From MA-ANB-1 sp040878225 (lineage in GTDB: Bacteria > Actinomycetota > Acidimicrobiia > Spongiisociales > ZC4RG35), in assembly GCA_040878225.1 (NCBI GenBank), contig JBBDMR010000157.1, positions 1-49,742 of the forward strand: a stretch of DNA of 49,742 bases, in the 5' to 3' direction. Position 1 is the first letter of the stretch. Every line of letters starts with the position of its first letter. The notes below the pieces were generated by a model that saw nothing but the letters and a program-made list of their open reading frames with translations, ran no database searches and was not told where the DNA came from. Below, in pieces: positions 31,826 through 40,215 of the stretch. The translations under genes and the position numbers were made by a program.

Positions 31826-32347
31826 ATGGAACGATTCAAAACACTCAAAGTTTTTTCACTTGCAATCGCTGTCTCTCTGGTCATGACCGCCTGTGACAAT
31901 GGCGAGGTCGAGCCGGAATTGACCACTACCTCGTCACTTGTCGGTCAGACGACTGCTCCCGACCCGGATACCACCACCACGGTCGATGGCGATGAGATGA
32001 CCACGACAAGCCTGGTGGGCCAGACCGTCGACAGCTATGAGGTGGTGCTGCGTGAGAGCACCGACGAAGGAGAGACTCTCTACATCGTTGTGCCTCCCGG
32101 CGATTACACAGCCATCGATCTCGAGAACTTCATAGGTGACCTGATCGAGGGCGATGACGACCTGGAAAGTGTCGAGGTCTTTGACGATGAGGCAGCGCTG
32201 GACTCCTTCCGCAAGGATGAGTCGGAGCAAACCGCAAGTGACCTGTCAGCCATCGATGCCCATCATTTGGTCAGCCTTGTCGATTCACACACGATCCGCT
32301 TCCAGGGACCCTTTGCCGACGAAGGCGAATACGCGATCGGTTCCTAG
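31826..32347 (+). CDS. Small acidic lipoprotein with a duplicated Thr-rich SLVGQT motif
   Basis: A 173-residue predicted lipoprotein. Signal KTLKVFSLAIAVSLVMTAC ends in a lipobox (VMTAC). The linker contains TTTSSLVGQT and, about 25 residues on, TTTSLVGQT. The globular part (SYEVVLRESTDEGETLYIVV; GDYTAIDLENFIGDLIEG) is strongly acidic and I do not recognise it. ATG at 31826 with GGAGGGG just upstream; a longer open frame to 31778 would bury the signal. It is convergent with mgtE, overlapping by 4 nt, and divergent from the M23 gene, which also has a Thr-rich exported product. Confidence 0.75.
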   Translation: MERFKTLKVFSLAIAVSLVMTACDNGEVEPELTTTSSLVGQTTAPDPDTTTTVDGDEMTTTSLVGQTVDSYEVVLRESTDEGETLYIVVPPGDYTAIDLENFIGDLIEGDDDLESVEVFDDEAALDSFRKDESEQTASDLSAIDAHHLVSLVDSHTIRFQGPFADEGEYAIGS

Positions 32348-33747
32348 AGGAAAGCGTCCGCGATCAGCAGGAAGCCGCCGAAGCCCACGGCGTCGGTTAG
32401 CAGCGTTAGGAAGATCGCCGATGCCAGGGCCGGGTCCTGGCCCCACTTTCTCAGAGTGACCGGGATGGCGGCGCCGGCCAGCGTCCCCACGGTCAGGTTG
32501 ACGATGGCAGCAAGCCCGACCGTCAGGGCGACCGCCAATCCGTTGGTCCTCGTCTCGAAGATCCCGGACAGAAGCAGCAGGTAGGTGAGGCTTCCCCCGA
32601 TCAGGGCAAGGACCACGCCATTGAGGACACCGACCCCGGTCTGACGGGCGAGTATCCCCGGAACCTGTGACCCGGGGACGTCGTCGGACGCCATCGACCT
32701 GATCATCACGGCAAGGCTCTGGTTTCCCCCATTGCCGCCGATCAGTGCGATGACAGGCATCAGCGCAGCAAGCACCGGTTCCCGGCTGATCACCCCCGTC
32801 TGTTGCTCGATTATCAGCGCGACGAAAAGCGCAAGCACCAGGTTCAGGAGTAGCCACGGCGCCCGCACCACAAAGGAGGCGCCGACATCGGAGTACACAG
32901 TCTCCTCGATACCTGCTCCGACGGCCGCCGCGAAGTCCTCGCTCGCCTCGTCCTGGATGGCCTCGATGACAGCGTCGTTGGGCACCATTCCGAGCAATGT
33001 GCCGTCGGCGTCGACTACGGGAACACCAAGAAGGTGGTATCGCTGACAGATCGCTGCGATTTCCTCCCGGTCGGTGTCGGGGCCGACCGTGATCGGACCG
33101 GGGATCATCACGTCGGCAAGCGTCGCGCCCGGTCTCCTGAACACGAGGTGGCGGAAGGAGACGACACCATGGAGCCGCTTGTCTTCGTCGACCACGTAGA
33201 TGTAGGCGAGGTCCTCGTATTGCTCGTTGAGCTGGCGGATCCGCTCGATGGCTTCTCCCGTTGTCAGGCCCAGCGGCAGGAAGGCAATTTCGGTCGACAT
33301 GAGGCCGCCGGCCGTGTCAGCCGGATACTGCATCAGCCGGCGGTAAGCAGCCTCGGTCCTGTCGTCGATTCGATCGAGGACGTCTTCGACCAACTCGTCA
33401 TCGAGCTCGGCCAGCAAGTCGGCCGCTTCGTGGTCGGTCATGCTGGCCAGCGCTGCGGTCAATTCGGCCAGGGGAACGTGCTCGGCGATCTCAGCGGCGA
33501 GTTCGGGAGCGATTTCCTCGAGAACCTGAGCGGCGTCACCCGGCTCGAGATCAGAGATCAGGTCGGCGGCGTCGACATCGCGGAGTTGCTCGATCACATC
33601 CGCGGCGTCGCTCGGCGAGGCATCGACCAGCGCTTCCCATTCCTCTGGCCTCAGTTCGAGATAGTCGGCGACCTCGTCGCGGTCCCGGCGCGCTGCAGTC
33701 ACCAGGGCATGGGCCAGCTCGCGCGGTTTTCGCAGACGGAATCTCAA
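32344..33747 (-). CDS. mgtE: Magnesium transporter MgtE
   Basis: A 467-residue MgtE channel. An acidic superhelical N domain (residues 1-130; EWEALVDASPSDAADVIEQL, DHEAADLLAELDDELVEDVL) is followed by two CBS domains (ADVMIPGPITVGPDTDREEI; LGVPVVDADGTLLGMV). Five membrane helices follow, with the selectivity segment ALMPVIALIGGNGGNQSLAV near residues 330-350. In the family, Mg2+ bound between the N and CBS domains closes the channel. The gene is downstream of greA on the same strand (43 nt gap). No Mg2+ riboswitch is visible in that short gap. Confidence 0.95.
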   Translation of the reverse strand: MRFRLRKPRELAHALVTAARRDRDEVADYLELRPEEWEALVDASPSDAADVIEQLRDVDAADLISDLEPGDAAQVLEEIAPELAAEIAEHVPLAELTAALASMTDHEAADLLAELDDELVEDVLDRIDDRTEAAYRRLMQYPADTAGGLMSTEIAFLPLGLTTGEAIERIRQLNEQYEDLAYIYVVDEDKRLHGVVSFRHLVFRRPGATLADVMIPGPITVGPDTDREEIAAICQRYHLLGVPVVDADGTLLGMVPNDAVIEAIQDEASEDFAAAVGAGIEETVYSDVGASFVVRAPWLLLNLVLALFVALIIEQQTGVISREPVLAALMPVIALIGGNGGNQSLAVMIRSMASDDVPGSQVPGILARQTGVGVLNGVVLALIGGSLTYLLLLSGIFETRTNGLAVALTVGLAAIVNLTVGTLAGAAIPVTLRKWGQDPALASAIFLTLLTDAVGFGGFLLIADAFL

Positions 33748-33790
33748 TTGACAGCCTTCCGTTCCCGGGTCGCCGCCAGGCTAATTAGAT

Positions 33791-34267
33791 TCAGGCCTCG
33801 TATGGACGCACCGTTTTGATGGTCACTGTCATCGTCCCGGCCGGGGCCTCGTAGGCGACCTCGTCTCCCTCTCCCGCGCCGAGGAGAGCCGCACCAAGCG
33901 GACTGGTCGGAGACGCAAGAAGCATCCCTGCAACCTTGTTCTCCTGGGGTGCGACGAAGTACTGCATTTCGTCGCCGTCTCCGTCGACGACGGTGACCAC
34001 CGACCCAATCTCGACCCGCCCGCTATCGACCACATCGCGGACCTCTGCGGTGCGTAGAAGGTGTTCGAGCTTGCGGATCCGCGCTTCCATTAGGCCCTGC
34101 TCGTTCTTGGCCGCGTCGTAGTCGGCGTTCTCTCTGAGATCTCCGTGAGATCGGGCCTCGGCGATGCGGTCCTCGATCTCCTCGCGACCTTTGGTCTTCA
34201 AATGCTCCAACTCCTGCTCCATCTTCTTGTGTGCGGCAGGGGTCAGGAAGGTTGGTTCTTCTGACAT
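33791..34267 (-). CDS. greA: Transcription elongation factor GreA
   Basis: A 158-residue GreA that rescues backtracked RNA polymerase by stimulating transcript cleavage. The N-terminal coiled coil reads FLTPAAHKKMEQELEHLK, then EIEDRIAEARSHGDLRENAD with the acidic tip (GDLRENADYDAAK). The C-terminal FKBP-like domain has GSVVTVVDG and ends 'SPTSPLGAALLGAGEGDEVA'. I used the ATG at 34267 (MSEEPTFLTP), which gives normal length; the open frame upstream overlaps selD's promoter. Divergent from selD (70 nt between starts). Confidence 0.95.
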   Translation of the reverse strand: MSEEPTFLTPAAHKKMEQELEHLKTKGREEIEDRIAEARSHGDLRENADYDAAKNEQGLMEARIRKLEHLLRTAEVRDVVDSGRVEIGSVVTVVDGDGDEMQYFVAPQENKVAGMLLASPTSPLGAALLGAGEGDEVAYEAPAGTMTVTIKTVRPYEA

Positions 34268-34337
34268 GGGACTAGTGAGGGTAACGATTGGCAGGGAATA
34301 TTCGGGGAGCGCCAGGCGGGGGCTAACTTTGGCCACC

Positions 34338-35360
34338 ATGTCTGACGTTCGCCTCACCCGCTACAGCCACGGGGCTGGTTGTGCCTGCAAACTCAGCCCC
34401 GACGAGTTGAGCGAAGTCCTCGGCCCCGTACGGGGCCATCGAGCCCTGGCTCACCCCGACCTGCTCGTGGGGTTGTCGGTCGCCGACGATGCCGGAGTGT
34501 TCGCTCTGGGCGATGGCCGAGCCCTGGTGCAGACCGTCGACATCTTCACTCCCGTGGTTGATGATGCCTACGACTGGGGGCGGATCGCCGCTGCGAACGC
34601 ACTCAGCGACATTTATGCGATGGGAGCGGAGCCGATAACGGCCTTGAACTACCTGGCGTGGCCTCGGGATCAACTCCCGTTCGAGGTCTCGGCCGGGGTG
34701 CTTCAGGGCGGTTTCGATGTCATGGCAGAGGCCGGGTGCACCGTGGTAGGGGGCCATTCGGTCGACTCACCTGAGCCGTCGTTCGGATTTGCGGTCACCG
34801 GCCTGGTCTCGAGCGACGCGGTGGTCACGCTGGCCGGCGCCCGGCCAGGTGACATCCTGGTTCTCACCAAACCGCTCGGCATCGGGATCATCACCACCGC
34901 GATCAAACGCGAGATCTGTCCCGAACCCATTGCCAGGAGCGCAGTGGACACCATGACGAGATTGAACCGTGCAGCAGGGGCCGCGCTGGGAGGTGCCGAT
35001 GCCCATGCTGCTACAGACGTGACCGGATTCGGTCTCCTCGGCCACCTCCGTGAGATGGTCGAGGCGTCAGGCGTAGGCGCCGTGGTCCGCTCACCTGATG
35101 TCCCTGTTCTCGACGGGGCGAGGGAGTTGCTCGAACAGGGGGCATGGGCAGGGGGCTCGAAGCGCAACTTCGAATCCGTTCGATCCATCGTCGCATCGGA
35201 TGTCGACGAGTTCTCATTGCGGCTACTCGCCGACGCCCAGACATCCGGCGGTCTTTTGGTTGCAATGGACCGGGCGTCTGTGGATGGTTATCTCGACCTG
35301 GTGCCCGGGTCCGCTGACATCGGTGAGATTGTGACGGGGTCCGGCATCGAGGTTGTATGA
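34338..35360 (+). CDS. selD: Selenophosphate synthetase (selenide, water dikinase), Cys form
   Basis: A 340-residue SelD that makes selenophosphate from selenide and ATP. The N-terminus aligns closely with E. coli SelD: RLTRYSHGAGCACKLSPDEL, with the catalytic residue Cys15 (not Sec) and Lys18. ATP and metal motifs follow: VDIFTPVVDDAYDWGRIAAA, NALSDIYAMGAEPI, VVGGHSVDSPEP, ATDVTGFGLLGHLREM and DAQTSGGLLVA. The ATG at 34338 is preferred; the frame extends upstream through greA's promoter without family similarity. No selA, selB, tRNA-Sec or ybbB is in the window. A [2Fe-2S] protein gene follows at 70 nt. Confidence 0.95.
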   Translation: MSDVRLTRYSHGAGCACKLSPDELSEVLGPVRGHRALAHPDLLVGLSVADDAGVFALGDGRALVQTVDIFTPVVDDAYDWGRIAAANALSDIYAMGAEPITALNYLAWPRDQLPFEVSAGVLQGGFDVMAEAGCTVVGGHSVDSPEPSFGFAVTGLVSSDAVVTLAGARPGDILVLTKPLGIGIITTAIKREICPEPIARSAVDTMTRLNRAAGAALGGADAHAATDVTGFGLLGHLREMVEASGVGAVVRSPDVPVLDGARELLEQGAWAGGSKRNFESVRSIVASDVDEFSLRLLADAQTSGGLLVAMDRASVDGYLDLVPGSADIGEIVTGSGIEVV

Positions 35361-35430
35361 ACCGATTCGTCGCAGCGGGAGAGAGTGCCGGTTTCCCAAA
35401 GCGCGCCGGGCCGGTTACCAATTGGTTCTC

Positions 35431-35856
35431 ATGGACAGCCAGGAACGTCTGAAGGTGATCGCCGAGGGCCTTTCGATCCCACGGGCGCAAAGACATATCT
35501 TCCTCTGCGCCGACCAGACAACACCTAAGTGCGCGCCCCGGGAGACGACGTCGGTCTTGTGGATGCATCTCAAGAAACGAACCAAAGAGCTGGGAATCGC
35601 TTCGGCGCCGCCGCCATGGGCCGGACGCCCGGACCTGGAGGCCACACCGTGGCCTCAGGGAGAAGGGACGGTCCTCAGGAACAAAGTGGATTGCCTGCGG
35701 ATCTGTGAGAGCGGGCCCATTGCGGTGATCTACCCCGAAGGCACCTGGTACGCCGACCTCACCGTCGACAAACTCGATCGGATAATCGATGAGCACCTGA
35801 TCGGGGGCACCCCGGTTGCCGACCTCGTGTTCACAGTTGGAGACCTGGTCCGATGA
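35431..35856 (+). CDS. Thioredoxin-like [2Fe-2S] ferredoxin
   Basis: A 141-residue protein matching the thioredoxin-fold [2Fe-2S] ferredoxins. HIFLCADQTTPKCAPRE carries Cys26 and Cys34; KVDCLRICESGPIAVIYPEG carries Cys88 and Cys92, giving the C-x7-C...C-x3-C cluster ligands; WYADLTVDKLDRIIDEHL closes the fold. The N-terminal extension with a helical MDSQERLKVIAEGL is short. The frame is open back to a TTG overlapping the selD stop, so the true start is uncertain; I use the ATG at 35431. Its stop overlaps the hydrolase gene by 4 nt. Redox partner unknown. Confidence 0.85.
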   Translation: MDSQERLKVIAEGLSIPRAQRHIFLCADQTTPKCAPRETTSVLWMHLKKRTKELGIASAPPPWAGRPDLEATPWPQGEGTVLRNKVDCLRICESGPIAVIYPEGTWYADLTVDKLDRIIDEHLIGGTPVADLVFTVGDLVR

Positions 35857-36770
35857 TCTCTTGGAAGAATTGGCTGGTCGGTGCTCTTGTGGTCCGCGCC
35901 CTGGCGCCGGTGGTCACACCCAGATTCCGCCAGCCGCAGACACACCCATGGCGTCAGCCGGGCAGAACGGTCTTTGTCGCCGACCGGGAATTCCTCGTAC
36001 GCGAGGCGGGCCCCGTCGACGGCCCACCCATAGTCTTGATACACGGGCTTGCCGGGTCCTCGCTGGGCGAGTGGTATCAGGTCGCACCTGCACTGGCGGA
36101 GAATCATCGGGTGGTCCTCGTCGACCACCGGGGTCACGGCCTGTCTGCACTGTCACGTGGTCGCTACGAGATCTCGGACGTGGCCGACGACATCGCCGGT
36201 GTTCTCGACCAGCTTGGTGTGACGCGGGCCCACATGGTCGGGTACTCCCTCGGATCGACCATTGCCCAGGCCTTCGCCTACTCGTATCCCGGGAGGATCG
36301 ACAAGCTGGTCCTGTTGGGCTCCTTCGCACACCACCCCGAGCCGCTGCGGACCCTGCGCGCATCGGGAAGCGTCCTCCTGCGCGGCCTGGAGCGGATTTT
36401 CGGGATCGGCACTTCCGACGTTCGCGCCGGCTATCTGCTTGCCGCTGGGGCTGTGAAGGCGGAGCACGGCCGCTGGCTCTGGGAGGAGACCCACCGACGC
36501 GATGTCGACGCCGGTGCCCAGGCCACGCTGGCAATGCTCAGGTTCGACTCGCGCGACTGGTTGGGAAAGCTGGAAGTCGAGACCCTGGTAGTGATCCCAA
36601 CCAGAGATCAACTGGTCCCCGTCGCCTGGCAGTACGAGCTCGCCTCATTGCTGAAGTACCCGACAGTGGTCGAGTTGGTCGGGGCCTACCATGAGGTGCC
36701 CTGGGTGCACCCGGAACGACTGGCGGATGAGATCGAGCGTTTCATCAACCCGGAGCGGGAACCAGGGTGA
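35853..36770 (+). CDS. Alpha/beta-fold hydrolase with N-terminal hydrophobic segment
   Basis: A 305-residue alpha/beta hydrolase. The oxyanion strand is PPIVLIHGLAGSSLGEWYQV, the HRG turn is VVLVDHRGHGLSALSRG, and the nucleophile elbow is GYSLGS with Ser132. The acid is likely Asp in VIPTRDQLVPVAW and the histidine lies in AYHEVPWVHPE. The first 20 residues (WLVGALVVRALAPVV) may be a membrane anchor. Esterase, lipase or haloperoxidase-like activity is possible; the substrate is unknown. It starts with an ATGA overlap to the [2Fe-2S] gene and its last 26 nt overlap the convergent penicillin acylase gene. Confidence 0.88.
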   Translation: MISWKNWLVGALVVRALAPVVTPRFRQPQTHPWRQPGRTVFVADREFLVREAGPVDGPPIVLIHGLAGSSLGEWYQVAPALAENHRVVLVDHRGHGLSALSRGRYEISDVADDIAGVLDQLGVTRAHMVGYSLGSTIAQAFAYSYPGRIDKLVLLGSFAHHPEPLRTLRASGSVLLRGLERIFGIGTSDVRAGYLLAAGAVKAEHGRWLWEETHRRDVDAGAQATLAMLRFDSRDWLGKLEVETLVVIPTRDQLVPVAWQYELASLLKYPTVVELVGAYHEVPWVHPERLADEIERFINPEREPG

Positions 36771-39249
36771 GGGTGTTCGCAGCTGCATCTTCGATCTGAC
36801 TGAGGCCCCACAGCATGGGGTGCTGGCCGCCGTCGGCCCACATTTCGATCATGTCCGCATAGTTGGCATGAAATGCGTGGCCCGACTGACCGGTGGTGTG
36901 AATCGAGGTGGACCGAGACAGATCGGCGAGATCGATGACCATCCGCATCGACGGAACCCAGTCGACGGCGTATCCCTCCGCAGCGTTCCAGCCCACAGCG
37001 TTGACGATCGACGGGCCGCCTCCCACCCGGTCGGGTGCTGTCCTGTTGAAGAGCCACTCGATAGGCCCGATCCCGGATTGCCCGAGGCTCTGGTTCTCGA
37101 ATCGGGCGATGTGGAGCTCACCCCACGCCCAATCGTCGGAGTTCTCGCCGAGGAGCCCGGAGAGCTCTGAGTGTGCCCTCGCCATTGCCAGCTCGAGGAT
37201 CTGTGGGGCGGTTTCGATGCTGGCTGAAGACCGGTCGTCCCAGAAATGGTCTTCGTAATCCTCCAGGAGGTTCGCCACCACCTCGAACCAGCGGCCACTG
37301 CCGACCGGCCAATAGTCCTCGGGCAGGTCATCGTGGAAGGTGAGGGCCAGCACCTGTCGCCAGGTCGCCTCATACGCTGCGGCCCCCGCCGAGTTGGGAT
37401 TTGCCTGGAAGCCGGCGAGCCCTTGCGACCAGCGATCGATCAAACCCTGGACCTCGGCGACACGTGCATCAACCGAGGACACCTGCAGTAGATGGGGGAC
37501 CAGGTCGATCGCCCCTCCATCCTGGTTGTCCATCTGCATCTCCGCGGTGGCCGCGACGCCGAGGGGAGCCCTCTCCTCGATCATCTGCTCGATCCGGGCG
37601 GCGCGGTGGCCGTAGGCGGCGTCGATACCGATCACGGGGAGCGAACCGGGTTCGACTACGGGCTGGTTAGCGGTGGCGATGTAGCCACGCTCCGGGTTGA
37701 AGATGAACGGCATCTCCTCGAATGGGACGACACCGGCCCAGTCGTTAGCCGAATCCCAACCTGCAACCGGCCGCAATCCGTCATGGGACTGCCGTATCGG
37801 CACCTCGCCGGTTGACTGATACCCGATATTGCCTTCGACATCGGCGTAGACCATGCTCTGGGCTGCGATGTCCCAGGCGGAGAGGGCGGTGCGGAACTCG
37901 TCCCAGTTGGACGCCTTGTTCACGCCAAGAATTGCTTCGACCAGGGTGGACGGCTCCAGAGTCTGCCAGGCGAGCGAGATCGCGTAACCCTCCGGGTAGC
38001 CGGTGTCGATCGCCTCGAGGTCATCGGCAGGGGCGAACAGTCCCGAGATGATCGGCCCATGCCTGGTGGTGCGGACCTCGTATTCGACGGGCTCGCCTCC
38101 GGCGACGTCGATCGTCTCGGTGCGCACCTCCATTTCGACCCAGGCGCCATCGACCTCATACTGATTCGGGTTCTCCGGATTGATCCGTTCGATGTAGAGG
38201 TCCTGGCTGTCAGTCGATTGGTTGGTCACTCCCCAGGCGATGTTGGCGTTGTGCCCGATGACCACACCCGGAGTGCCGGCGAAGGAGAACCCGACCACGT
38301 CGAACGGACAGGCGGCGTCGACCCGGGTGCAGTGGAGGCCGACCTCGTACCAGATCGAGGGCATCTGGATTCCCAGATGGGGGTCATTCGCCAGAATTGG
38401 AGCGCCGGTCTCTGTCATCGTGCCGCTCACAACCCAGTTGTTCGACCCGATGCCTTCGAACCCGCCTCCGGTGAGCGAGTCGACCAGTTGCTGTCCGACA
38501 GCCACAGAACGGAGCGCGGTAATCGCGCCGGGGGGCACCTGGGTCGATCCCACCGGGCCGGCGTCGCGGATCCCCGCAGGCGCGATCACGGGGTGGTCGT
38601 CGGGGTAAGGCGGATAGAGCTGGTCCACCTGTTCGGAGCTCAAGTCACCTGCCAACAATGTGCGGGCGATCTCGTTGCGGAAGTTCCCGCTCAGGTCCCA
38701 GGACATGACTTTGGCCCATATCAGGGTGTCCACCGGTTCCCAGGGCTCCGGCTCGTACCCGGGTGACTGGAGCGGCAAGATTGCATACTCGAGGCTGATC
38801 GACGCACCGCTGTGGTCCTCGAGATACGCGTTGACTCCTTCTGCGTACCACTGCAGGACCTGCATCGACTCGTCTGGCATAAGCTCGAGTTCGGCGCGGG
38901 CCATCGATTCGAATCCAAGGGCACGGAGGAATTGATCTGCCTCGACCTGGGAGTCGCCAAACATCTCCGCGAGTCGGCCCGACCCGATGTGTCGCCAGAA
39001 ATCCATCTGGAAGAAACGGTCCTGGGCCTCGACATAACCCTGGGCCCGGAACAGGTCGGGAGTGCTGTTCGAGAAGATGTGAGGGACACCAAACGAGTCG
39101 CGGTGGACGGTGACGGTATCGTCGAGGAATGCGACTTCCAGTTCTCCGTTCAGCTGGGGGTAGGAACTTCGGACGGTGAGGAACGCGTAAACGCCGGCAA
39201 GGACGACGACTGCCGTAAGGAAAATCAGAATCCGCTTTACCCATCGCAT
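36745..39249 (-). CDS. Penicillin acylase family Ntn-hydrolase (possible acyl-homoserine-lactone or penicillin amidase)
   Basis: An 834-residue precursor of the penicillin G acylase family. An N-terminal hydrophobic helix (ILIFLTAVVVLAGVYAFLTV) acts as signal or anchor. The alpha chain shows HRDSFGVPHIFS and GYVEAQDRFFQMDFWR. Autocleavage is expected before Ser269 in GIGSNNWVVSG, the beta-chain N-terminus, followed by ILANDPHLGIQMPSIWYEVG. Further family motifs are AWGVTNQSTDSQDLY, IGYQSTGEVPIR and YIATANQPV. Substrates range from beta-lactams to N-acyl homoserine lactones and acyl peptides, and I cannot choose. It is convergent with the hydrolase gene (26-nt overlap) and divergent from ctaB (48 nt gap). 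Confidence 0.92.
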   Translation of the reverse strand: MRWVKRILIFLTAVVVLAGVYAFLTVRSSYPQLNGELEVAFLDDTVTVHRDSFGVPHIFSNSTPDLFRAQGYVEAQDRFFQMDFWRHIGSGRLAEMFGDSQVEADQFLRALGFESMARAELELMPDESMQVLQWYAEGVNAYLEDHSGASISLEYAILPLQSPGYEPEPWEPVDTLIWAKVMSWDLSGNFRNEIARTLLAGDLSSEQVDQLYPPYPDDHPVIAPAGIRDAGPVGSTQVPPGAITALRSVAVGQQLVDSLTGGGFEGIGSNNWVVSGTMTETGAPILANDPHLGIQMPSIWYEVGLHCTRVDAACPFDVVGFSFAGTPGVVIGHNANIAWGVTNQSTDSQDLYIERINPENPNQYEVDGAWVEMEVRTETIDVAGGEPVEYEVRTTRHGPIISGLFAPADDLEAIDTGYPEGYAISLAWQTLEPSTLVEAILGVNKASNWDEFRTALSAWDIAAQSMVYADVEGNIGYQSTGEVPIRQSHDGLRPVAGWDSANDWAGVVPFEEMPFIFNPERGYIATANQPVVEPGSLPVIGIDAAYGHRAARIEQMIEERAPLGVAATAEMQMDNQDGGAIDLVPHLLQVSSVDARVAEVQGLIDRWSQGLAGFQANPNSAGAAAYEATWRQVLALTFHDDLPEDYWPVGSGRWFEVVANLLEDYEDHFWDDRSSASIETAPQILELAMARAHSELSGLLGENSDDWAWGELHIARFENQSLGQSGIGPIEWLFNRTAPDRVGGGPSIVNAVGWNAAEGYAVDWVPSMRMVIDLADLSRSTSIHTTGQSGHAFHANYADMIEMWADGGQHPMLWGLSQIEDAAANTLTLVPAPG

Positions 39250-39297
39250 CAGAGACGGACAGCCTACGCAATCGGCGAGTAGTAGTTCCGCCGGGGA

Positions 39298-40215
39298 GTG
39301 GGTACCGTTCCCCTGGTGACCGCCAACACCACGATTGAGATCACGGTCGATGTCCCGGTTCGCACCCGGCTGGCGGCGTATGTGGCTCTCACCAAGCCAC
39401 GAATCATCGAACTGCTCTTGATCACGACGGTGCCGGCGATGGTCCTGGCTGCGGGTGGCTGGCCCGGCACACGGCTGGTTGTGGCGACACTCGTTGGCGG
39501 GACCCTGTCAGCCGCAGGGGCCAACACGTTGAACTGCGTTTATGACGCCGACATCGACGAACTGATGAGGCGGACCCGGGGCCGCCCTCTCGCCCGGCAC
39601 GAGATCTCACCGAAGAACGCCCTCATTTTCGGAGTGGTGCTTGGCGCCACCGGCTTCGTCGTGCTGTGGGTGACCTCAAACCTGCTGGCGGCGGCACTCA
39701 GCACCGCGGCGCTGCTGTTCTACGTCTTTGTCTACACCATCTATCTCAAGAGGAGATCGACACAGAACATCGTCATCGGTGGTGCCGCCGGCGCCGCCCC
39801 GGCCCTCGTCGGGTGGGCCGCAGTAACCGGATCCCTAGCGGTGACGCCGTGGGTGCTCTTTCTCATCGTGTTCTATTGGACGCCTCCGCACTTCTGGGCA
39901 TTGGCAGTGCGTTACCGGGACGATTACGCCAGGGCGGGAGTCCCCATGCTCCCGGTGGTTGCCGGAGTGGAGCACACCACCCGCCGCATGCTCCTCTACA
40001 CCGGTCTCATGGTCGGTGTCAGCCTCCTGCTCGTCCCCGTTGCCGGCCTGCGCTGGGTGTATCTCGCCTCCGCCCTGGCCCTCGGAGGTTGGTTCCTTGT
40101 TGACACGTGGCTCGTCTACAGGGATCCCGAAAAGGCGATGCGGCTTTTCACAACGTCGACCGTCTACCTGTCTGCATTGTTCGGGGCAGCCATGGTGGAT
40201 GTCCTCATCCGATGA
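39298..40215 (+). CDS. ctaB: Protohaem IX farnesyltransferase (haem O synthase)
   Basis: A 305-residue UbiA-fold membrane prenyltransferase that makes haem O for cytochrome oxidase. ALTKPRIIELLLITTVPAMV starts the first helix; the Mg-prenyl-diphosphate motif is NCVYDADIDELMRRTRGRPL; FVYTIYLKRRSTQNIVIGG and 'FYWTPPHFWALAVRYRDDYA' are diagnostic of CtaB/CyoE. GTG at 39298 or GTG at 39316 may be the start. It heads the oxidase operon; its stop overlaps the next gene's ATG. No haem A synthase (ctaA) gene is in the window. Confidence 0.95.
   Translation: MGTVPLVTANTTIEITVDVPVRTRLAAYVALTKPRIIELLLITTVPAMVLAAGGWPGTRLVVATLVGGTLSAAGANTLNCVYDADIDELMRRTRGRPLARHEISPKNALIFGVVLGATGFVVLWVTSNLLAAALSTAALLFYVFVYTIYLKRRSTQNIVIGGAAGAAPALVGWAAVTGSLAVTPWVLFLIVFYWTPPHFWALAVRYRDDYARAGVPMLPVVAGVEHTTRRMLLYTGLMVGVSLLLVPVAGLRWVYLASALALGGWFLVDTWLVYRDPEKAMRLFTTSTVYLSALFGAAMVDVLIR

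Noticed and set aside
33748..33790. Mg2+ riboswitch upstream of mgtE
   Set aside because: The gap to greA is only 43 nt, too short for an M-box or ykoK-type leader, and no such fold is visible.
35361..35430. Possible tRNA-Sec between selD and the [2Fe-2S] gene
   Set aside because: No TCA anticodon loop, T-loop or long acceptor stem can be drawn in this 70-nt gap.
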